Source: Paracoccus aestuariivivens (GTDB lineage: Bacteria; Pseudomonadota; Alphaproteobacteria; Rhodobacterales; Rhodobacteraceae). From it: a stretch of 64,000 nt of DNA. Below are positions 1-9,507 of this stretch, one piece after another; position 1 is the first letter of the stretch; each line of letters starts with the position of its first letter. The notes under the pieces are model-generated. The model saw only the letters and a list, made by a program, of their open reading frames with translations, did no database searches and had not been told where the DNA came from. A program made the position numbers and the translations under genes. The DNA lies in NCBI RefSeq assembly GCF_009711225.1, contig NZ_WMIE01000004.1, positions 62,001-126,000 of the forward strand, given 5' to 3'.

Positions 1-1053
1 TCGGGCGGTGTCTGCCGCCTCTTCGGCAGGCATCATGCGGGTAAGGCCAAGCTCGGCCGCGCGTTCGGCGCGGATCGCCTGTTCCAAGCGGGGTTGGGTC
101 CGAGGCACGATCAAGGCGGGGCGATCAAAGCTGAGGATCTCGCAGAATGTGTTGTAGCCTCCCATCCCGACGACTCCCGATGCTCCGGCAACCAGATCCT
201 CGAACCGGTTGTCGAATTCGATCACCTCGACATGCGGCAGCGTGGCTGCGTCGGCCAGCAACTCGGCACGTTCACGGGCGGGCAGATAGGGGCCAAGAAC
301 CGCGACAGTGCGATCAAGCCCGGGGTCCATCCGGTGCGCGGCAAAGACGGCACGAAACAGATCGGCCCCGTCTCCGCCGCCACCGGTCGTGACAAGAACA
401 TATCCCTCGGCAGGACGGCTGGCCGGCGTATCGGCCCATTGGATCGAACGGCGCAGAAAGCCGGTATAGCGCATCCGCCCCCGCACCAATGGCGAAACAT
501 CAAGCCCCGCCAAAGGGTCGTGAAAACCCTCGGGACCATAAACCCAGATCCGGTCATAATAGGCTTCAAGCTTGCGCAACACGTCCTTGCGTTCCCACTC
601 TGGTGCCAGCAATTCGGGAGCGTCCATCACATCGCGCAACCCAAGAACCAGCCGTGTGCCCTGCGACTTCAAGTAGATTAGGGTTTCCTCGATCTCGCCA
701 TGCAGGCCCATCGGCTCCTTGTCGGTGATAAAGATATCGGGGCGGAATGTCTCGGCGGTTTGGCGGATGATGGCGCGACGGATTGTCAGGGTGTCTTCCA
801 GCGATGTGTGCTGGGCCATCGACTGGTATTCGCCATTGCGCAGCTTGATCACGCTGGGAATCTTGACGAAATCGACCCGCACCCGATAGTCGAACGCGCC
901 GGCGATAGTCGTCCCCGAGATGATCATCACGGAAAGCCCGCGATAGGCTTCGACCAGCGCATGCGCGATCTCTCGGCAACGGCGCAGATGGCCCAGCCCG
1001 AAAGTGTCGTGGCTGTACATCAGTATCCGCGCGTCTTCCAGTCTGGGGGTCAT
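1..1053 (-). CDS. MurG-like glycosyltransferase, C-terminus beyond left edge
   Basis: The minus strand is open for 351 codons from an ATG at 1053 to the first base of the window, so the C-terminus is missing. AAGGAA lies just upstream of the ATG. The N-terminus contains YSHDTFGLGHLRRC, the glycine-rich loop and GH-x-x-R pattern of predicted MurG/UDP-glycosyltransferase-like (GT-B) enzymes that transfer sugars from nucleotide sugars. A C-terminal-domain motif (GVVGMGGYNTFCEIL, then RPALIVPR) matches the donor-binding region. It lies 46 bases downstream of the ABC permease gene on the same strand and is probably the last or a later gene of that operon. Family assignment is good. The acceptor and the glycan are unknown. 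A surface or exported glycoconjugate is an inference from the second glycosyltransferase nearby. Confidence 0.82.
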   Translation of the reverse strand, partial: MTPRLEDARILMYSHDTFGLGHLRRCREIAHALVEAYRGLSVMIISGTTIAGAFDYRVRVDFVKIPSVIKLRNGEYQSMAQHTSLEDTLTIRRAIIRQTAETFRPDIFITDKEPMGLHGEIEETLIYLKSQGTRLVLGLRDVMDAPELLAPEWERKDVLRKLEAYYDRIWVYGPEGFHDPLAGLDVSPLVRGRMRYTGFLRRSIQWADTPASRPAEGYVLVTTGGGGDGADLFRAVFAAHRMDPGLDRTVAVLGPYLPARERAELLADAATLPHVEVIEFDNRFEDLVAGASGVVGMGGYNTFCEILSFDRPALIVPRTQPRLEQAIRAERAAELGLTRMMPAEEAADTAR

Positions 1054-1099
1054 TGCCGTTCCTTGAGGAGTGGCGGCACAGCGGCCGCAGGATGGATCG

Positions 1100-2275
1100 T
1101 CATCGGTAGGGATCGGCTGCATCACGCAAGCCGTCGCCAAGAAAGTTGAACGCGAGGATCACGAGGATCACCGGGGCCATCGGCCAAAGCAGCCAAGGAT
1201 ATAGCGCGACGATATTCACGCCGCGCGTTTCCGTCAGAAGGATACCCCAGCTTGTCACCGGAGGTCGCAAACCAAGTCCAAGGAAGGTCAGCGCCGTTTC
1301 CCCCAGGATCATACCGGGAACGGACAGGCTGGCACTGGCGATCAGATGTGACATGACGCCGGGGATAAGATGGCGCGAAATGATTCGACTGCTTTTCGCA
1401 CCCATAAGCTCTGCTGCCAGAACATAGTCCTCTTCGCGCAGGGCGAAAAGCTTGGATCGTACTGCGCGGGCCTGTCCGGTCCAATCCAGCATACCAAGGA
1501 TCACCGTGATGCCCAGATAGACCAGTATCGGGCTCCAGCTGAGCGGGATAATGGCGGCCAATGTCATCCATAGCGGGATCGATGGGATCGACTGGATGAC
1601 CTCGATCATGCGCTGCATGCCGTGATCGAACCAGCCGCCGCGATAGCCCGCAATGCCGCCGATCACGATGCCCAGTGTAAAACTGACCAGCGTGCCGAGC
1701 AGCCCGATGGTCAAAGATATCCTCGCGCCGTGCAGAATGCGCGAGAACACGTCGCGGCCCAACCGGTCGGTGCCAAGCAGATTCACCCGCCCGCCCTCGG
1801 CCGGGCAAAACAGATGCAGATCTGCGGGAACGAGGTTCCAGAACATGTAGCTTTCGCCACGACAGAAGAACCGCAGGCGCTGCACATTGGTCGGGTCATC
1901 GGTGTAGATGCGGCGCAACTCGGTCATGTCCAGATGCATGGTCTGGCCATAGACGAACGGACCGACGAAACTGCCATCATGGAAAAGCCGCACCCGCTGC
2001 GGCGGCGCATAGATGAAATCAAGATTGCGGGTATCCAGACGGTACGGCGCCAGAAACTCGGTAATCAGCAGCGAGGCGTAAAACAACAGCAGAAATACGC
2101 CCGAGATCAAGGCCACCCGATGCCGCTTGAACTTGATCCACATCAGTCGAAGCTGGCTCGCGTTTTCAAGTCCGGTCGTCGCCCCCGCTGGCTCGGCCAT
2201 GGGATCGAAGGGAGCGGGCGACACATAATGCGTCAACTCGGCACCCGGAGGTGGCAGCGGATTCGGCGTGCTCAT
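1100..2275 (-). CDS. ABC transporter permease, oligopeptide/oligosaccharide type (DppC/YejE-like)
   Basis: Inner-membrane permease of 391 residues. After about 45 cytoplasmic residues comes a first membrane helix near residues 53-75, then an insertion of about 100 residues (DGSFVGPFVYG and neighbours), then the core of five helices. The EAA-type loop that contacts the ATPase reads AAELMGAKSSRIISRHLIPG. The long insertion after helix 1 is typical of permeases of the YejE/AgpC type, which serve large peptides or oligosaccharides. Its ATG overlaps the stop of the DppB-like gene by four bases, so translation is coupled. It belongs to the minus-strand operon ATPase, binding protein, permease, permease. 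Substrate class (peptide or alpha-galactoside-like sugar) is not decided by the sequence. Confidence 0.9.
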   Translation of the reverse strand: MSTPNPLPPPGAELTHYVSPAPFDPMAEPAGATTGLENASQLRLMWIKFKRHRVALISGVFLLLFYASLLITEFLAPYRLDTRNLDFIYAPPQRVRLFHDGSFVGPFVYGQTMHLDMTELRRIYTDDPTNVQRLRFFCRGESYMFWNLVPADLHLFCPAEGGRVNLLGTDRLGRDVFSRILHGARISLTIGLLGTLVSFTLGIVIGGIAGYRGGWFDHGMQRMIEVIQSIPSIPLWMTLAAIIPLSWSPILVYLGITVILGMLDWTGQARAVRSKLFALREEDYVLAAELMGAKSSRIISRHLIPGVMSHLIASASLSVPGMILGETALTFLGLGLRPPVTSWGILLTETRGVNIVALYPWLLWPMAPVILVILAFNFLGDGLRDAADPYR

Positions 2276-3267
2276 CCGCGTCTCCCCTTCAACCGGATGC
2301 GAGGATCAAGCAGGCTCAGCGCGATATCCGAAACCAATACCCCCACGACCGTCAGCGCAGCTAGAAACATCAGGAACGACCCCGCAAGATACATGTCCTG
2401 ACTTTGCAGCGCGCGGATCAGCATCGGACCGGTGGTTTCCAGCGACAGGATGATCGCCGTGACCTCGGCCCCCGAGATGATCGCGGGCAGGATCGAGCCG
2501 ATATCGGCGATGAAAAAGTTCAGCGCCATCCGCAGCGGATATTTCAGCACCACCCGCGACGGAGATAGGCCCTTGGCACGTGCGGTGACGACATATTGTT
2601 TGCCTAACTCGTCCAGCAGGTTCGCCCGCAGGCGTCGCGCCATCCCCGCCGTGCCTGCCGTGCCGATGATCAGGACCGGAATCCAGATATGGCTCAGGAT
2701 CGACCGCAGCTTGTCCCAGCCCATCGGCTGATCCAGATATTCCACATCCATGATATGGCCGATCGAGATGCCGAACCAGACATTGGCGAAATACATCAGG
2801 ATGATCGCCAGCATGAAATGCGGCACGGCAATCCCGATCAGCCCCAGAAAGGTCAGCCCGTAATCGCCCCAGCTATATTGATGCGTGGCCGAATACAGAC
2901 CGATCGGAAAGGCCAGCAGCCATGTGAACATGATCGTCACCACGCTCATCATCACGGTCAGCCACAGCCGGTCGCCAACCACCTCGTTCACTGGCATCCG
3001 GTATTCGAAACTGTAACCGAAATCGCCGTGCAACATACCCGTCACCCAGTGCCAGTACCGCACCGGAGCCGGAGCGTCGAAATGGTAACGCGCCTTCAGC
3101 GTCTCGATTTCCTGCAGATCCGTCGGTTCGCCCAGCATGCGCAATTCCTGCACATAGCTTTCGAAATAATCGCCCGGAGGCAGTTCGATGATCGCAAAGA
3201 CAAGGACCGAGATCACGAACAGGGTCGGGATCATGATCAGCAACCGGCCAAACAGATAGCGCAGCAT
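2272..3267 (-). CDS. ABC transporter permease, DppB-like
   Basis: Inner-membrane permease of 331 residues. It starts with MLRYLFGRLLIMIPTLFVIS, the characteristic first helix of DppB/OppB proteins, and continues with PPGDYFESYV, a variant of the usual LPGDP region. The EAA loop is TARAKGLSPSRVVLKYPLR. Six membrane segments are visible. It pairs with the DppC-like permease encoded immediately downstream to form the channel. One base separates its start from the stop of the binding-protein gene. The family is clear, the substrate is not. Confidence 0.92.
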   Translation of the reverse strand: MLRYLFGRLLIMIPTLFVISVLVFAIIELPPGDYFESYVQELRMLGEPTDLQEIETLKARYHFDAPAPVRYWHWVTGMLHGDFGYSFEYRMPVNEVVGDRLWLTVMMSVVTIMFTWLLAFPIGLYSATHQYSWGDYGLTFLGLIGIAVPHFMLAIILMYFANVWFGISIGHIMDVEYLDQPMGWDKLRSILSHIWIPVLIIGTAGTAGMARRLRANLLDELGKQYVVTARAKGLSPSRVVLKYPLRMALNFFIADIGSILPAIISGAEVTAIILSLETTGPMLIRALQSQDMYLAGSFLMFLAALTVVGVLVSDIALSLLDPRIRLKGRRG

Positions 3268-3268
3268 G

Positions 3269-5179
3269 CTAGGCCTCGTCCTTTAGCCAGAACGTGTCGG
3301 GCATGTAGATGCCCAGTATCGAGGTCGGCTGGAACCCGATCAGACCGGTATCGGGCAGGTTCTGCAACTGCTTCGCGCGCACGACGGGCTGCTTCGCACC
3401 ATTGACCGTTCCGATGGTGAAAACCTGATCGGCATGGATCGCCAGCATCCGGTGCCAGATCTCGACCCGCTCGTCATGGCTGCGGCTTTTGCGCCAACGC
3501 CCTACCAGTTCGACCAGTTCAAGGGCTTCCGGCAAATCGGGCGCGCTTCCCTGCTGCCCTTTCGACGCGTAATAGACCCCCCATTGCGACCAGATATACT
3601 GGTCCTCGGTGGTCGGAGCCAATTCATAGGGCGGCATTTCCGCGGTCGGCACGGCATTGTCCAACCCCATCCACACCGCCATGCTGGTCAGCCCCGCCAT
3701 CGTCCGGCTGCGGAACAGATCACGCTGGGATACCCGCGTCCATAATGCAATGCCGACAGCACGGTAGTGCTCGGCGATCAGTTCGAGCACATCGGCCTCG
3801 AGCGTGCTTTCACCCGCCGTCTCGGCCAGAATTCCGGCCACCCGTCCGTCCGGCAACCGACGCAGACCATCCCTGCCCTTTGCGGTCAGACCCGAGCCGT
3901 CCAGCAACGCATTTGCCTGCTCGGGGTCGTGGATTGCCCATGCGCGGGCATATTCCTCGCGGTAGAGTACGCTTTCGGGCAGCACGGTATTGGCGCTTTC
4001 ACGGGCAAGACCGAAGAACAGCGCCTTGTTGATCTCGGTCCGGTCAATCGCCAGCGATAGCGCGCGCCGCACGTTCGTATCGCGGTACAGCGCCCGCCAG
4101 ACCGGATCGGCGCAGGTCAGGTTCGGCAACAAGGCCACACGCGAACCTTGCGTTCGGGTCCAAAGGTTGACCCTGATCGGAAAGCGGTGCTCGGCCTCTT
4201 TGACCAAGGTGTAATCCGGAAACTCGACCCCAAAGGGCTGCAGGTCGCTTTCGCCAGTAGCGACCTTGGCCGGGATCAGGTCATAGCTCGATACGTTCAT
4301 CACCACGCGGTCGATATAGGGCAATTGGCGCCCGTCCTGATCGACACGGTGGAAATAAGGATTGCGCTCGAAAACGAATTGCTGCGCAGGAGGCGTCGTG
4401 CGTGGCCGCCACGGATCTAGTGTCGGAAGTTCCGGGTTCTCGGGGCGGGTGACGCGGCTCATTTTCTGGTGCAGGGACTGCCAGTCATCGACGCGCTGTT
4501 CGGCGATCAACCGTGCAAGGGTGTCCGCATCGGCATGGTCGACGTGGAAATTCTTCATGTAATGTGCGGGCATGCAGATCCGCAAAGGCGAAGGTGCAGC
4601 CAGAAGCGGCAGGAAATCCGGCAAGGGCGAATGCCAGCGATACCGGACCGTCAGATCATCCAGCATCTCGAACTCGGGCCCCTGCCCGTCCAGCCGCATT
4701 TCCGGAGGCATTCCGCCCAGTTCCGCGTGCAGGATCACGTCTTCCCAGCAATAGCGAAAATCTTCGGCAGTAAAGGGATGGCCGTCCGACCAGCGATGGC
4801 CCCGACGCAACCGCAGGGTAAAAACCCGATCTTCCTCAACCTGCCAGGAATGCAGGATATCCGCGACCAGATTCAGCCCAAGATCAAATCCGACCAAACG
4901 CGAATAGCCATTGATCGGCATATAGCGGATGTCGCGCTGGCCGCCGATCAGGATGCGGATGGTGCCGCCATGCTTTCCTGTGCTGCGGCCAAGCGCCGGC
5001 AGGTCCATGACGCGTGGCTCCAGCGGCAGCCGATCCGAAATCGCAGGCAGTTCCCCCGCAGCGATCCGCGCGTCAAGAAAAGCCGCGCCCGTCCACCCGC
5101 GCGTAGCCTGTGGACCGCCCACAGCGCCCGCTGCAAGCAAGGCCAAAGCCTGTCGACGGGTGACAGGATGCAGCGTCAT
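3269..5179 (-). CDS. ABC transporter substrate-binding protein, family 5 (large, Tat-type signal)
   Basis: Periplasmic solute-binding protein of 636 residues, belonging to SBP family 5 (DppA/OppA). The N-terminus has TRRQALALLAAGA, a twin-arginine-type signal, so folded export by Tat is likely. The body shows the family pattern DILHSWQVEEDRVFTLRLRR and RWSDGHPFTAEDF. It is about 100 residues longer than classical DppA, as are binding proteins of the Agp/Yej type. The start overlaps the stop of the ATPase gene by four bases. It should deliver an oligopeptide or oligosaccharide to the two permeases encoded downstream. The exact ligand cannot be read from the sequence. Confidence 0.9.
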   Translation of the reverse strand: MTLHPVTRRQALALLAAGAVGGPQATRGWTGAAFLDARIAAGELPAISDRLPLEPRVMDLPALGRSTGKHGGTIRILIGGQRDIRYMPINGYSRLVGFDLGLNLVADILHSWQVEEDRVFTLRLRRGHRWSDGHPFTAEDFRYCWEDVILHAELGGMPPEMRLDGQGPEFEMLDDLTVRYRWHSPLPDFLPLLAAPSPLRICMPAHYMKNFHVDHADADTLARLIAEQRVDDWQSLHQKMSRVTRPENPELPTLDPWRPRTTPPAQQFVFERNPYFHRVDQDGRQLPYIDRVVMNVSSYDLIPAKVATGESDLQPFGVEFPDYTLVKEAEHRFPIRVNLWTRTQGSRVALLPNLTCADPVWRALYRDTNVRRALSLAIDRTEINKALFFGLARESANTVLPESVLYREEYARAWAIHDPEQANALLDGSGLTAKGRDGLRRLPDGRVAGILAETAGESTLEADVLELIAEHYRAVGIALWTRVSQRDLFRSRTMAGLTSMAVWMGLDNAVPTAEMPPYELAPTTEDQYIWSQWGVYYASKGQQGSAPDLPEALELVELVGRWRKSRSHDERVEIWHRMLAIHADQVFTIGTVNGAKQPVVRAKQLQNLPDTGLIGFQPTSILGIYMPDTFWLKDEA

Positions 5180-7101
5180 CCGACCACCCTACGCGAGGGT
5201 AGATCATGGGGCTCGGCCAGAACCTGCATACGGACCAGATGCCCGCCACCCAGATCGGCCATACGGACCGGTTGACCCCGCACCTCGCGGAAGGCGGCGG
5301 GCCAATGCGCCTCGGCCTTTGCGGTCGGCGTCCGCGCTGCCGCGATATCCAACGGGCGCGAGGGATCGGGAACCGGAACAGCCGCTAGAAGCGCACGCGT
5401 ATAGGGATGGACCGGAGCCTCCATGATCAGATCGCGCGGTCCGATTTCAACCAGCTTGCCGCGCCACATGACGGCGATCCGGTCGGCCATGTAGTTCACC
5501 ACCCCAAGATCATGCGAGATAAACATATAAGTAAGGTGAAGTTCTTTCTGCAAATCCTTGAGCAAGTTCAAAATTTGCGCCTGAACCGAGACATCGAGGG
5601 CCGACACGACCTCGTCGCAGATGATGAATTCAGGAGCCAGCGCCAAAGCCCGCGCGATGCCGATCCTTTGCCGCTGCCCCCCCGAAAAACTATGCGGAAA
5701 GCGCGAGGCCGCCCCTTCGGACAGGCCGATGGCCCGCAACAGCGCCATCACGAGTTGCCGTCTGTGCGCGGGCGTACCCCTCCGGTGAACATCCAGAGGT
5801 TCAGACAGGATATTTCCAACCGTCATCCGTGGCGACAGGGACGAAACCGGATCTTGAAAAATCAGCTGGATACGGGTGCGCAACGCATCCAGCGCCTTGC
5901 CCTCGGCCTCGCCGATATCGACCACGTCATGTCCGTCGTCGAAAATGATGCTGCCCGAATCCGGCTGCAGAGCGCGCACCAGCAGCTTTCCGACCGTCGT
6001 TTTCCCTGAACCGCTTTCACCGACCAGCCCCAGACATTCACCGCGGAAAATATCCAGACTGACACCATCCACCGCCGTGACGGGTTCGGCATTCGACGAG
6101 ATCAGCGACCATGACTGATGTCGCGGCAGGAACGCCTTGGTCACGTCGCGCAATGAAACCAAAGGCCGCGCGCCCGGCGCACGCATTGCAACGGGTTGCT
6201 GGCTCATCCGCGCGAGTTCCAGAATGCCCTGCGCCGGAATCTCGCGCAGAGGCCGCAACCTGACGCGGCCTTTCGCGCCCAGAACCGGAACCGCCTGCAT
6301 CAAGCCGCGCAGATAGGGATGCTGCGGGTTGCGGAAAATTTCGGCGGTCGGCCCCGCCTCCATCACCTGCCCCCGATGCATGACCACAATCTCGTCTGCA
6401 AGGTTGGCGACCACGCCAAGATCATGCGTGATCAATAGGACGGCCAGCCCGCGCTCTTGTTGCAGATCGCGGATCAGTGCCAGAATCTGCGCCTGGATCG
6501 TGACGTCAAGCGCCGTGGTCGGCTCATCGGCAATCAGCAGCGACGGGCCGCAGATCGCAGCCATGGCAATCATCGCCCGTTGCCGCATCCCGCCCGACAA
6601 CTCAAAGGGATACAGGTCGAACACCCGCCCCGGATGCGGAAATCCGACGCGGGCCAACATCGTTTCACAACGCTCGCGCGCCTCGGAACGGGACATAGGG
6701 CGATGCAGGCGCAGCGCCTCGGACAATTGGTTGCCAATGGTGTGCAAAGGCGAAAACGACGTCATCGGTTCCTGAAAGATCATCCCGATGCGGTCGCCAC
6801 GAATGGCGCGGATCATCCGCCCGTCACGCGGCAAGCCCAGCAGATCCAACGGCTCGGCCTTGCCAATATCGAACAGCACCCGCCCCGAGACCATAGCCTG
6901 AACCGGTTGCAGCCCCATGATGGTCTGGCCGGTCATGCTTTTTCCCGATCCGCTTTCCCCGACCAGCGCCGTGATCTTACCGGGCAACACCCGCAGACTT
7001 GCCCCGTCGACAGCGGTCAGCTCGCCTCGAAGCAGGGGAAAGGCCACTTTCAGACCTTCCACCCGCAGCAGGTCGTGCGGTTGGTTCTGCAACGAGTCCA
7101 A
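5176..7101 (-). CDS. Fused dual ABC ATPase (DppD-DppF type)
   Basis: Cytoplasmic ATPase of 641 residues with two complete nucleotide-binding domains in one chain. The first has Walker A GESGSGKS near residue 50 and signature LSGGMRQRAMIA. The second has GESGSGKTT and FSGGQRQRIGIARA, with Walker B LLIADEPTTALD and FIICDEVVSALD respectively. The short C-terminal segments after each domain (HPYLRGLMQAVP, HPYTRALLAAVP) are typical of peptide-type importers. This is the first gene of the minus-strand operon and would power the two permeases. It faces a plus-strand glycosyltransferase gene across a gap of about 135 bases that must hold the operon promoter. Confidence 0.95.
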   Translation of the reverse strand: MDSLQNQPHDLLRVEGLKVAFPLLRGELTAVDGASLRVLPGKITALVGESGSGKSMTGQTIMGLQPVQAMVSGRVLFDIGKAEPLDLLGLPRDGRMIRAIRGDRIGMIFQEPMTSFSPLHTIGNQLSEALRLHRPMSRSEARERCETMLARVGFPHPGRVFDLYPFELSGGMRQRAMIAMAAICGPSLLIADEPTTALDVTIQAQILALIRDLQQERGLAVLLITHDLGVVANLADEIVVMHRGQVMEAGPTAEIFRNPQHPYLRGLMQAVPVLGAKGRVRLRPLREIPAQGILELARMSQQPVAMRAPGARPLVSLRDVTKAFLPRHQSWSLISSNAEPVTAVDGVSLDIFRGECLGLVGESGSGKTTVGKLLVRALQPDSGSIIFDDGHDVVDIGEAEGKALDALRTRIQLIFQDPVSSLSPRMTVGNILSEPLDVHRRGTPAHRRQLVMALLRAIGLSEGAASRFPHSFSGGQRQRIGIARALALAPEFIICDEVVSALDVSVQAQILNLLKDLQKELHLTYMFISHDLGVVNYMADRIAVMWRGKLVEIGPRDLIMEAPVHPYTRALLAAVPVPDPSRPLDIAAARTPTAKAEAHWPAAFREVRGQPVRMADLGGGHLVRMQVLAEPHDLPSRRVVG

Positions 7102-7236
7102 GTCTTTGTCCCAATTCCTTGACGTTATGCCAGCTTGTGGCGTGGGTTCACAGGATCAGAGAATCATCGGGTCGCGTAAAAATTCTTGAACGATCGTAGC
7201 AAACCCGGCCACATCTTGCCGAAAATGGAGGCGGGT

Positions 7237-8193
7237 ATGACGTCTAAGAACAGGCTAGCGGCTGAAATCGAGGAAGCAATAGCCATCGCTCAGGCTGGCA
7301 ATATGGCCGAAGCCGAAGCGCGCCTTGCCGAAATCGCCCGCGATCCCGATGCAGCGTCCTTGGGTCATATGACGATCTTGGGGCTTCCACGGAAATTGCA
7401 CTCGGCCCGACTGAAGCTGGCAAAGCTTGGCGGGGACGTCGTGGCCGTTACGGGGCTGCGCGCGACAGCGGTTCCTCCGCCCGAACTGCTGGCAGAACTG
7501 CTCCAACCCGACCCGCAGACCCGGGCCGCATTGGCGAAAGCGGCTGGATGGCCAGTGCCGCGTATCGTGCACCAGATCTGGATCGGAGGTCCGGTGCCGC
7601 CGACCTGCGCCATTTGGCGGGATTGGGCTGCATGTCACGGCTGGGAATACCGCCTTTGGGACGAACAATCGCTGGCCGAACTGGCGATCACCGATGATCC
7701 GCAATGGCAGGCGATGATCATGGCGCGCGACTATCCCGGCGCGGTGGATGTGGCGCGCTACCATGTCCTGCTGCGGGATGGCGGCCTTTATCTCGATTGC
7801 GACTGGTATCCGGTTTCGCCGGAACGCCCGCCCGAGGATTTCATTCCGGCAATCGGTCTGTCCGCCATCGCAGAAGCAGGGCCACGCCTTGTTGCGGGCG
7901 GGTCGGTGCTACTGGCGAACGGATTGATCGCCGTGCCGCCCAACCATCCTGCAATCGCGAAGCTGATCGACGTTCTCCCGCAGATCGCCGCACGGCTGTC
8001 CGGCGCTCCGGCATGGTGGCAGACGGGGCCGTTGGCATTTACCCTGGCTGCACGGATGGGGCCAGTAACGATCCTTGATCCCGCCATCTGGACCGACCGC
8101 CTGCCCCAACGCGCGCCGATCAGCCAGGTCATCGAACGCGTGGAAGCAGCCAAAGCCAAAGCGGCATTCGTGATCGAATGGAAAAGCTGGTAG
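7237..8193 (+). CDS. DXD-motif glycosyltransferase (Gly_transf_sug / OCH1-like)
   Basis: Glycosyltransferase of 318 residues when started at the ATG at 7237, which follows GGAGG with a five-base gap. An upstream in-frame ATG at 7186 has no comparable site. The C-terminal two thirds carries the sugar-binding DXD region of the family: PRIVHQIWIGG, then DVARYHVLLRDGG, then LYLDCDWYP, where DCD binds the nucleotide sugar through a divalent metal. The N-terminal 80 residues are helical and Ala/Glu-rich. No signal peptide or membrane helix is evident. It is divergent from the ABC operon, whose last gene is also a glycosyltransferase, suggesting a shared role in surface or capsular sugar assembly (inference). 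Confidence 0.82.
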   Translation: MTSKNRLAAEIEEAIAIAQAGNMAEAEARLAEIARDPDAASLGHMTILGLPRKLHSARLKLAKLGGDVVAVTGLRATAVPPPELLAELLQPDPQTRAALAKAAGWPVPRIVHQIWIGGPVPPTCAIWRDWAACHGWEYRLWDEQSLAELAITDDPQWQAMIMARDYPGAVDVARYHVLLRDGGLYLDCDWYPVSPERPPEDFIPAIGLSAIAEAGPRLVAGGSVLLANGLIAVPPNHPAIAKLIDVLPQIAARLSGAPAWWQTGPLAFTLAARMGPVTILDPAIWTDRLPQRAPISQVIERVEAAKAKAAFVIEWKSW

Positions 8194-8195
8194 GA

Positions 8196-8765
8196 CTAGC
8201 CCAGACGGTCGATCATCCGATTGGGCCCAAGCCGGAAGACCACATCCTGCGGCGCATCCAGTTGCAGCGCCTCGGGAACCGGCAGTCCTGCATGCAGCCC
8301 GCGCAGCAGCCGTCCGGCAATACCGTGGCTGACAAGGATCACTTCGGGCTCGGCCGCTGCCTCGTCCAGAACCGACTGCAAACGGGAAAGCAGGCCGGTC
8401 AGCCGCTCTCCCTCGGGCGCATGGAACATCCATTGGCGAGGCGGGTGCGCCTTGCGTATTCCCGGCCAGCCAACCGCGATCTCCTGACGGGTCATCCCGT
8501 CCCAGATCCCCAACGAGACTTCGCGCAAGCGGTCGTCCTGCTGCAAGCCCGCGCCGGATAGCTGCTTTGCGATCAGTTCGGCAGTCGCCAAAGCGCGCGG
8601 CAAGGGGCTTGTCCAGATCCGCGTGGCCTTGATGTGAGCCGCCAGTAACCTGCCGTAAGCCAGCCCCTGTTCGCGCCCCCGCGCGGTCAAAGGCGAATCC
8701 GACCAGCCCTGATAACGGCCCTGCAGGTTGAACTCGGTTTCACCATGCCGCAACAGATAGATCAT
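8196..8765 (-). CDS. Histidine phosphatase family protein (phosphoglycerate-mutase-like)
   Basis: Protein of 189 residues of the histidine phosphatase superfamily. It opens with MIYLLRHGETEFNLQGRYQG; the RHG motif supplies the histidine that is phosphorylated. A second catalytic histidine lies in ILVSHGIAGRLLRG, and the acidic residue region is near SLGIWDGMT. Members range from phosphoglycerate mutases to broad phosphatases such as GpmB and CobC, and sequence alone does not fix the substrate. It converges with the DXD glycosyltransferase, stop to stop, and lies 37 bases downstream of hutC on the same strand. Confidence 0.88.
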   Translation of the reverse strand: MIYLLRHGETEFNLQGRYQGWSDSPLTARGREQGLAYGRLLAAHIKATRIWTSPLPRALATAELIAKQLSGAGLQQDDRLREVSLGIWDGMTRQEIAVGWPGIRKAHPPRQWMFHAPEGERLTGLLSRLQSVLDEAAAEPEVILVSHGIAGRLLRGLHAGLPVPEALQLDAPQDVVFRLGPNRMIDRLG

Positions 8766-8802
8766 TCCGCCCCCGAACGTTCCAGGAATGCTAGTCGTGG
8801 TT

Positions 8803-9507
8803 TTAGGGCGACGCCACCATCGAATAGCCGGGATGGAACGCCAAGCGGACCGAGGTAATCGCGCCTAAATCGTTCCATGTTGTCCGCTGCAGGATCAACA
8901 GCGCCGTTCCTTGCCGTGTTTCCAGCAGTCTGGCGTCCCGCGCATCCGCATTCTCGGCCGAGAAGGCAATATCTCCGCGCAGCCACGGGAAATTCCGCAC
9001 CAGCCATTCGTTCGGATTGATCCGCTGGAAATCGACACTTTCGACACCCGGAGCGGCCTTGGGGTTGATCCATCGATCCTCGATCTGGAACGGAGCGCCG
9101 TCGCCGTAATGTACAGTGCGCAGATGCAGCAGGCTTTCCCCCTCAGGCAAACCCATACGCACCGCGACTTCCGCAGGCAGGGGCTCGGTTTTCTGGCCGA
9201 TGATCCGGTGGCTATAGGCCATGCCCGCGGCCTCGATCTGCTCGCGCACGATCGCAATGGTCAATGTGGCCTTCCGTGCGGGATTGATCGTGACATGGGT
9301 TCCCGCCTTGCGTCTGCGGTCCAACAGGCCCTCATCAGCCAGCAATTGCAGGGCTTTGTTCACGGTCGCACGGGCGACGCCGAACTCGACCGCCAACTCG
9401 GCCTCGTCAGGAATGCGGTCGCCCTGCCGCCACTCGCGGTCAACGATCCGGCGGCGCACCTCGTTGACGATGGCCTGCGCCTTGGAGGAAGCAGGGCGCT
9501 CGATCAC
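8803..9507 (-). CDS. hutC: Histidine utilisation repressor HutC (GntR family)
   Basis: GntR/HutC-type repressor of 234 residues. The N-terminal winged helix contains GDRIPDEAELAVEFGVARAT followed by VNKALQLLADEGLL. A UTRA effector-binding domain follows (about residues 95-230, including LHLRTVHYGDGAPFQIEDRW), which in HutC proteins senses urocanate. The four-base overlap with hutF and the neighbouring full hut operon support the role. The probable operator is the direct repeat in the hutF-hutI intergenic region. An autoregulated hutF-hutC transcript is likely. Confidence 0.92.
   Translation of the reverse strand: MIERPASSKAQAIVNEVRRRIVDREWRQGDRIPDEAELAVEFGVARATVNKALQLLADEGLLDRRRKAGTHVTINPARKATLTIAIVREQIEAAGMAYSHRIIGQKTEPLPAEVAVRMGLPEGESLLHLRTVHYGDGAPFQIEDRWINPKAAPGVESVDFQRINPNEWLVRNFPWLRGDIAFSAENADARDARLLETRQGTALLILQRTTWNDLGAITSVRLAFHPGYSMVASP

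Noticed and set aside
566..979. Minus-strand frame of 137 codons near the left edge
   Set aside because: It is an alternative frame inside the open glycosyltransferase frame that runs from 1053 to base 1 and carries clear family motifs.
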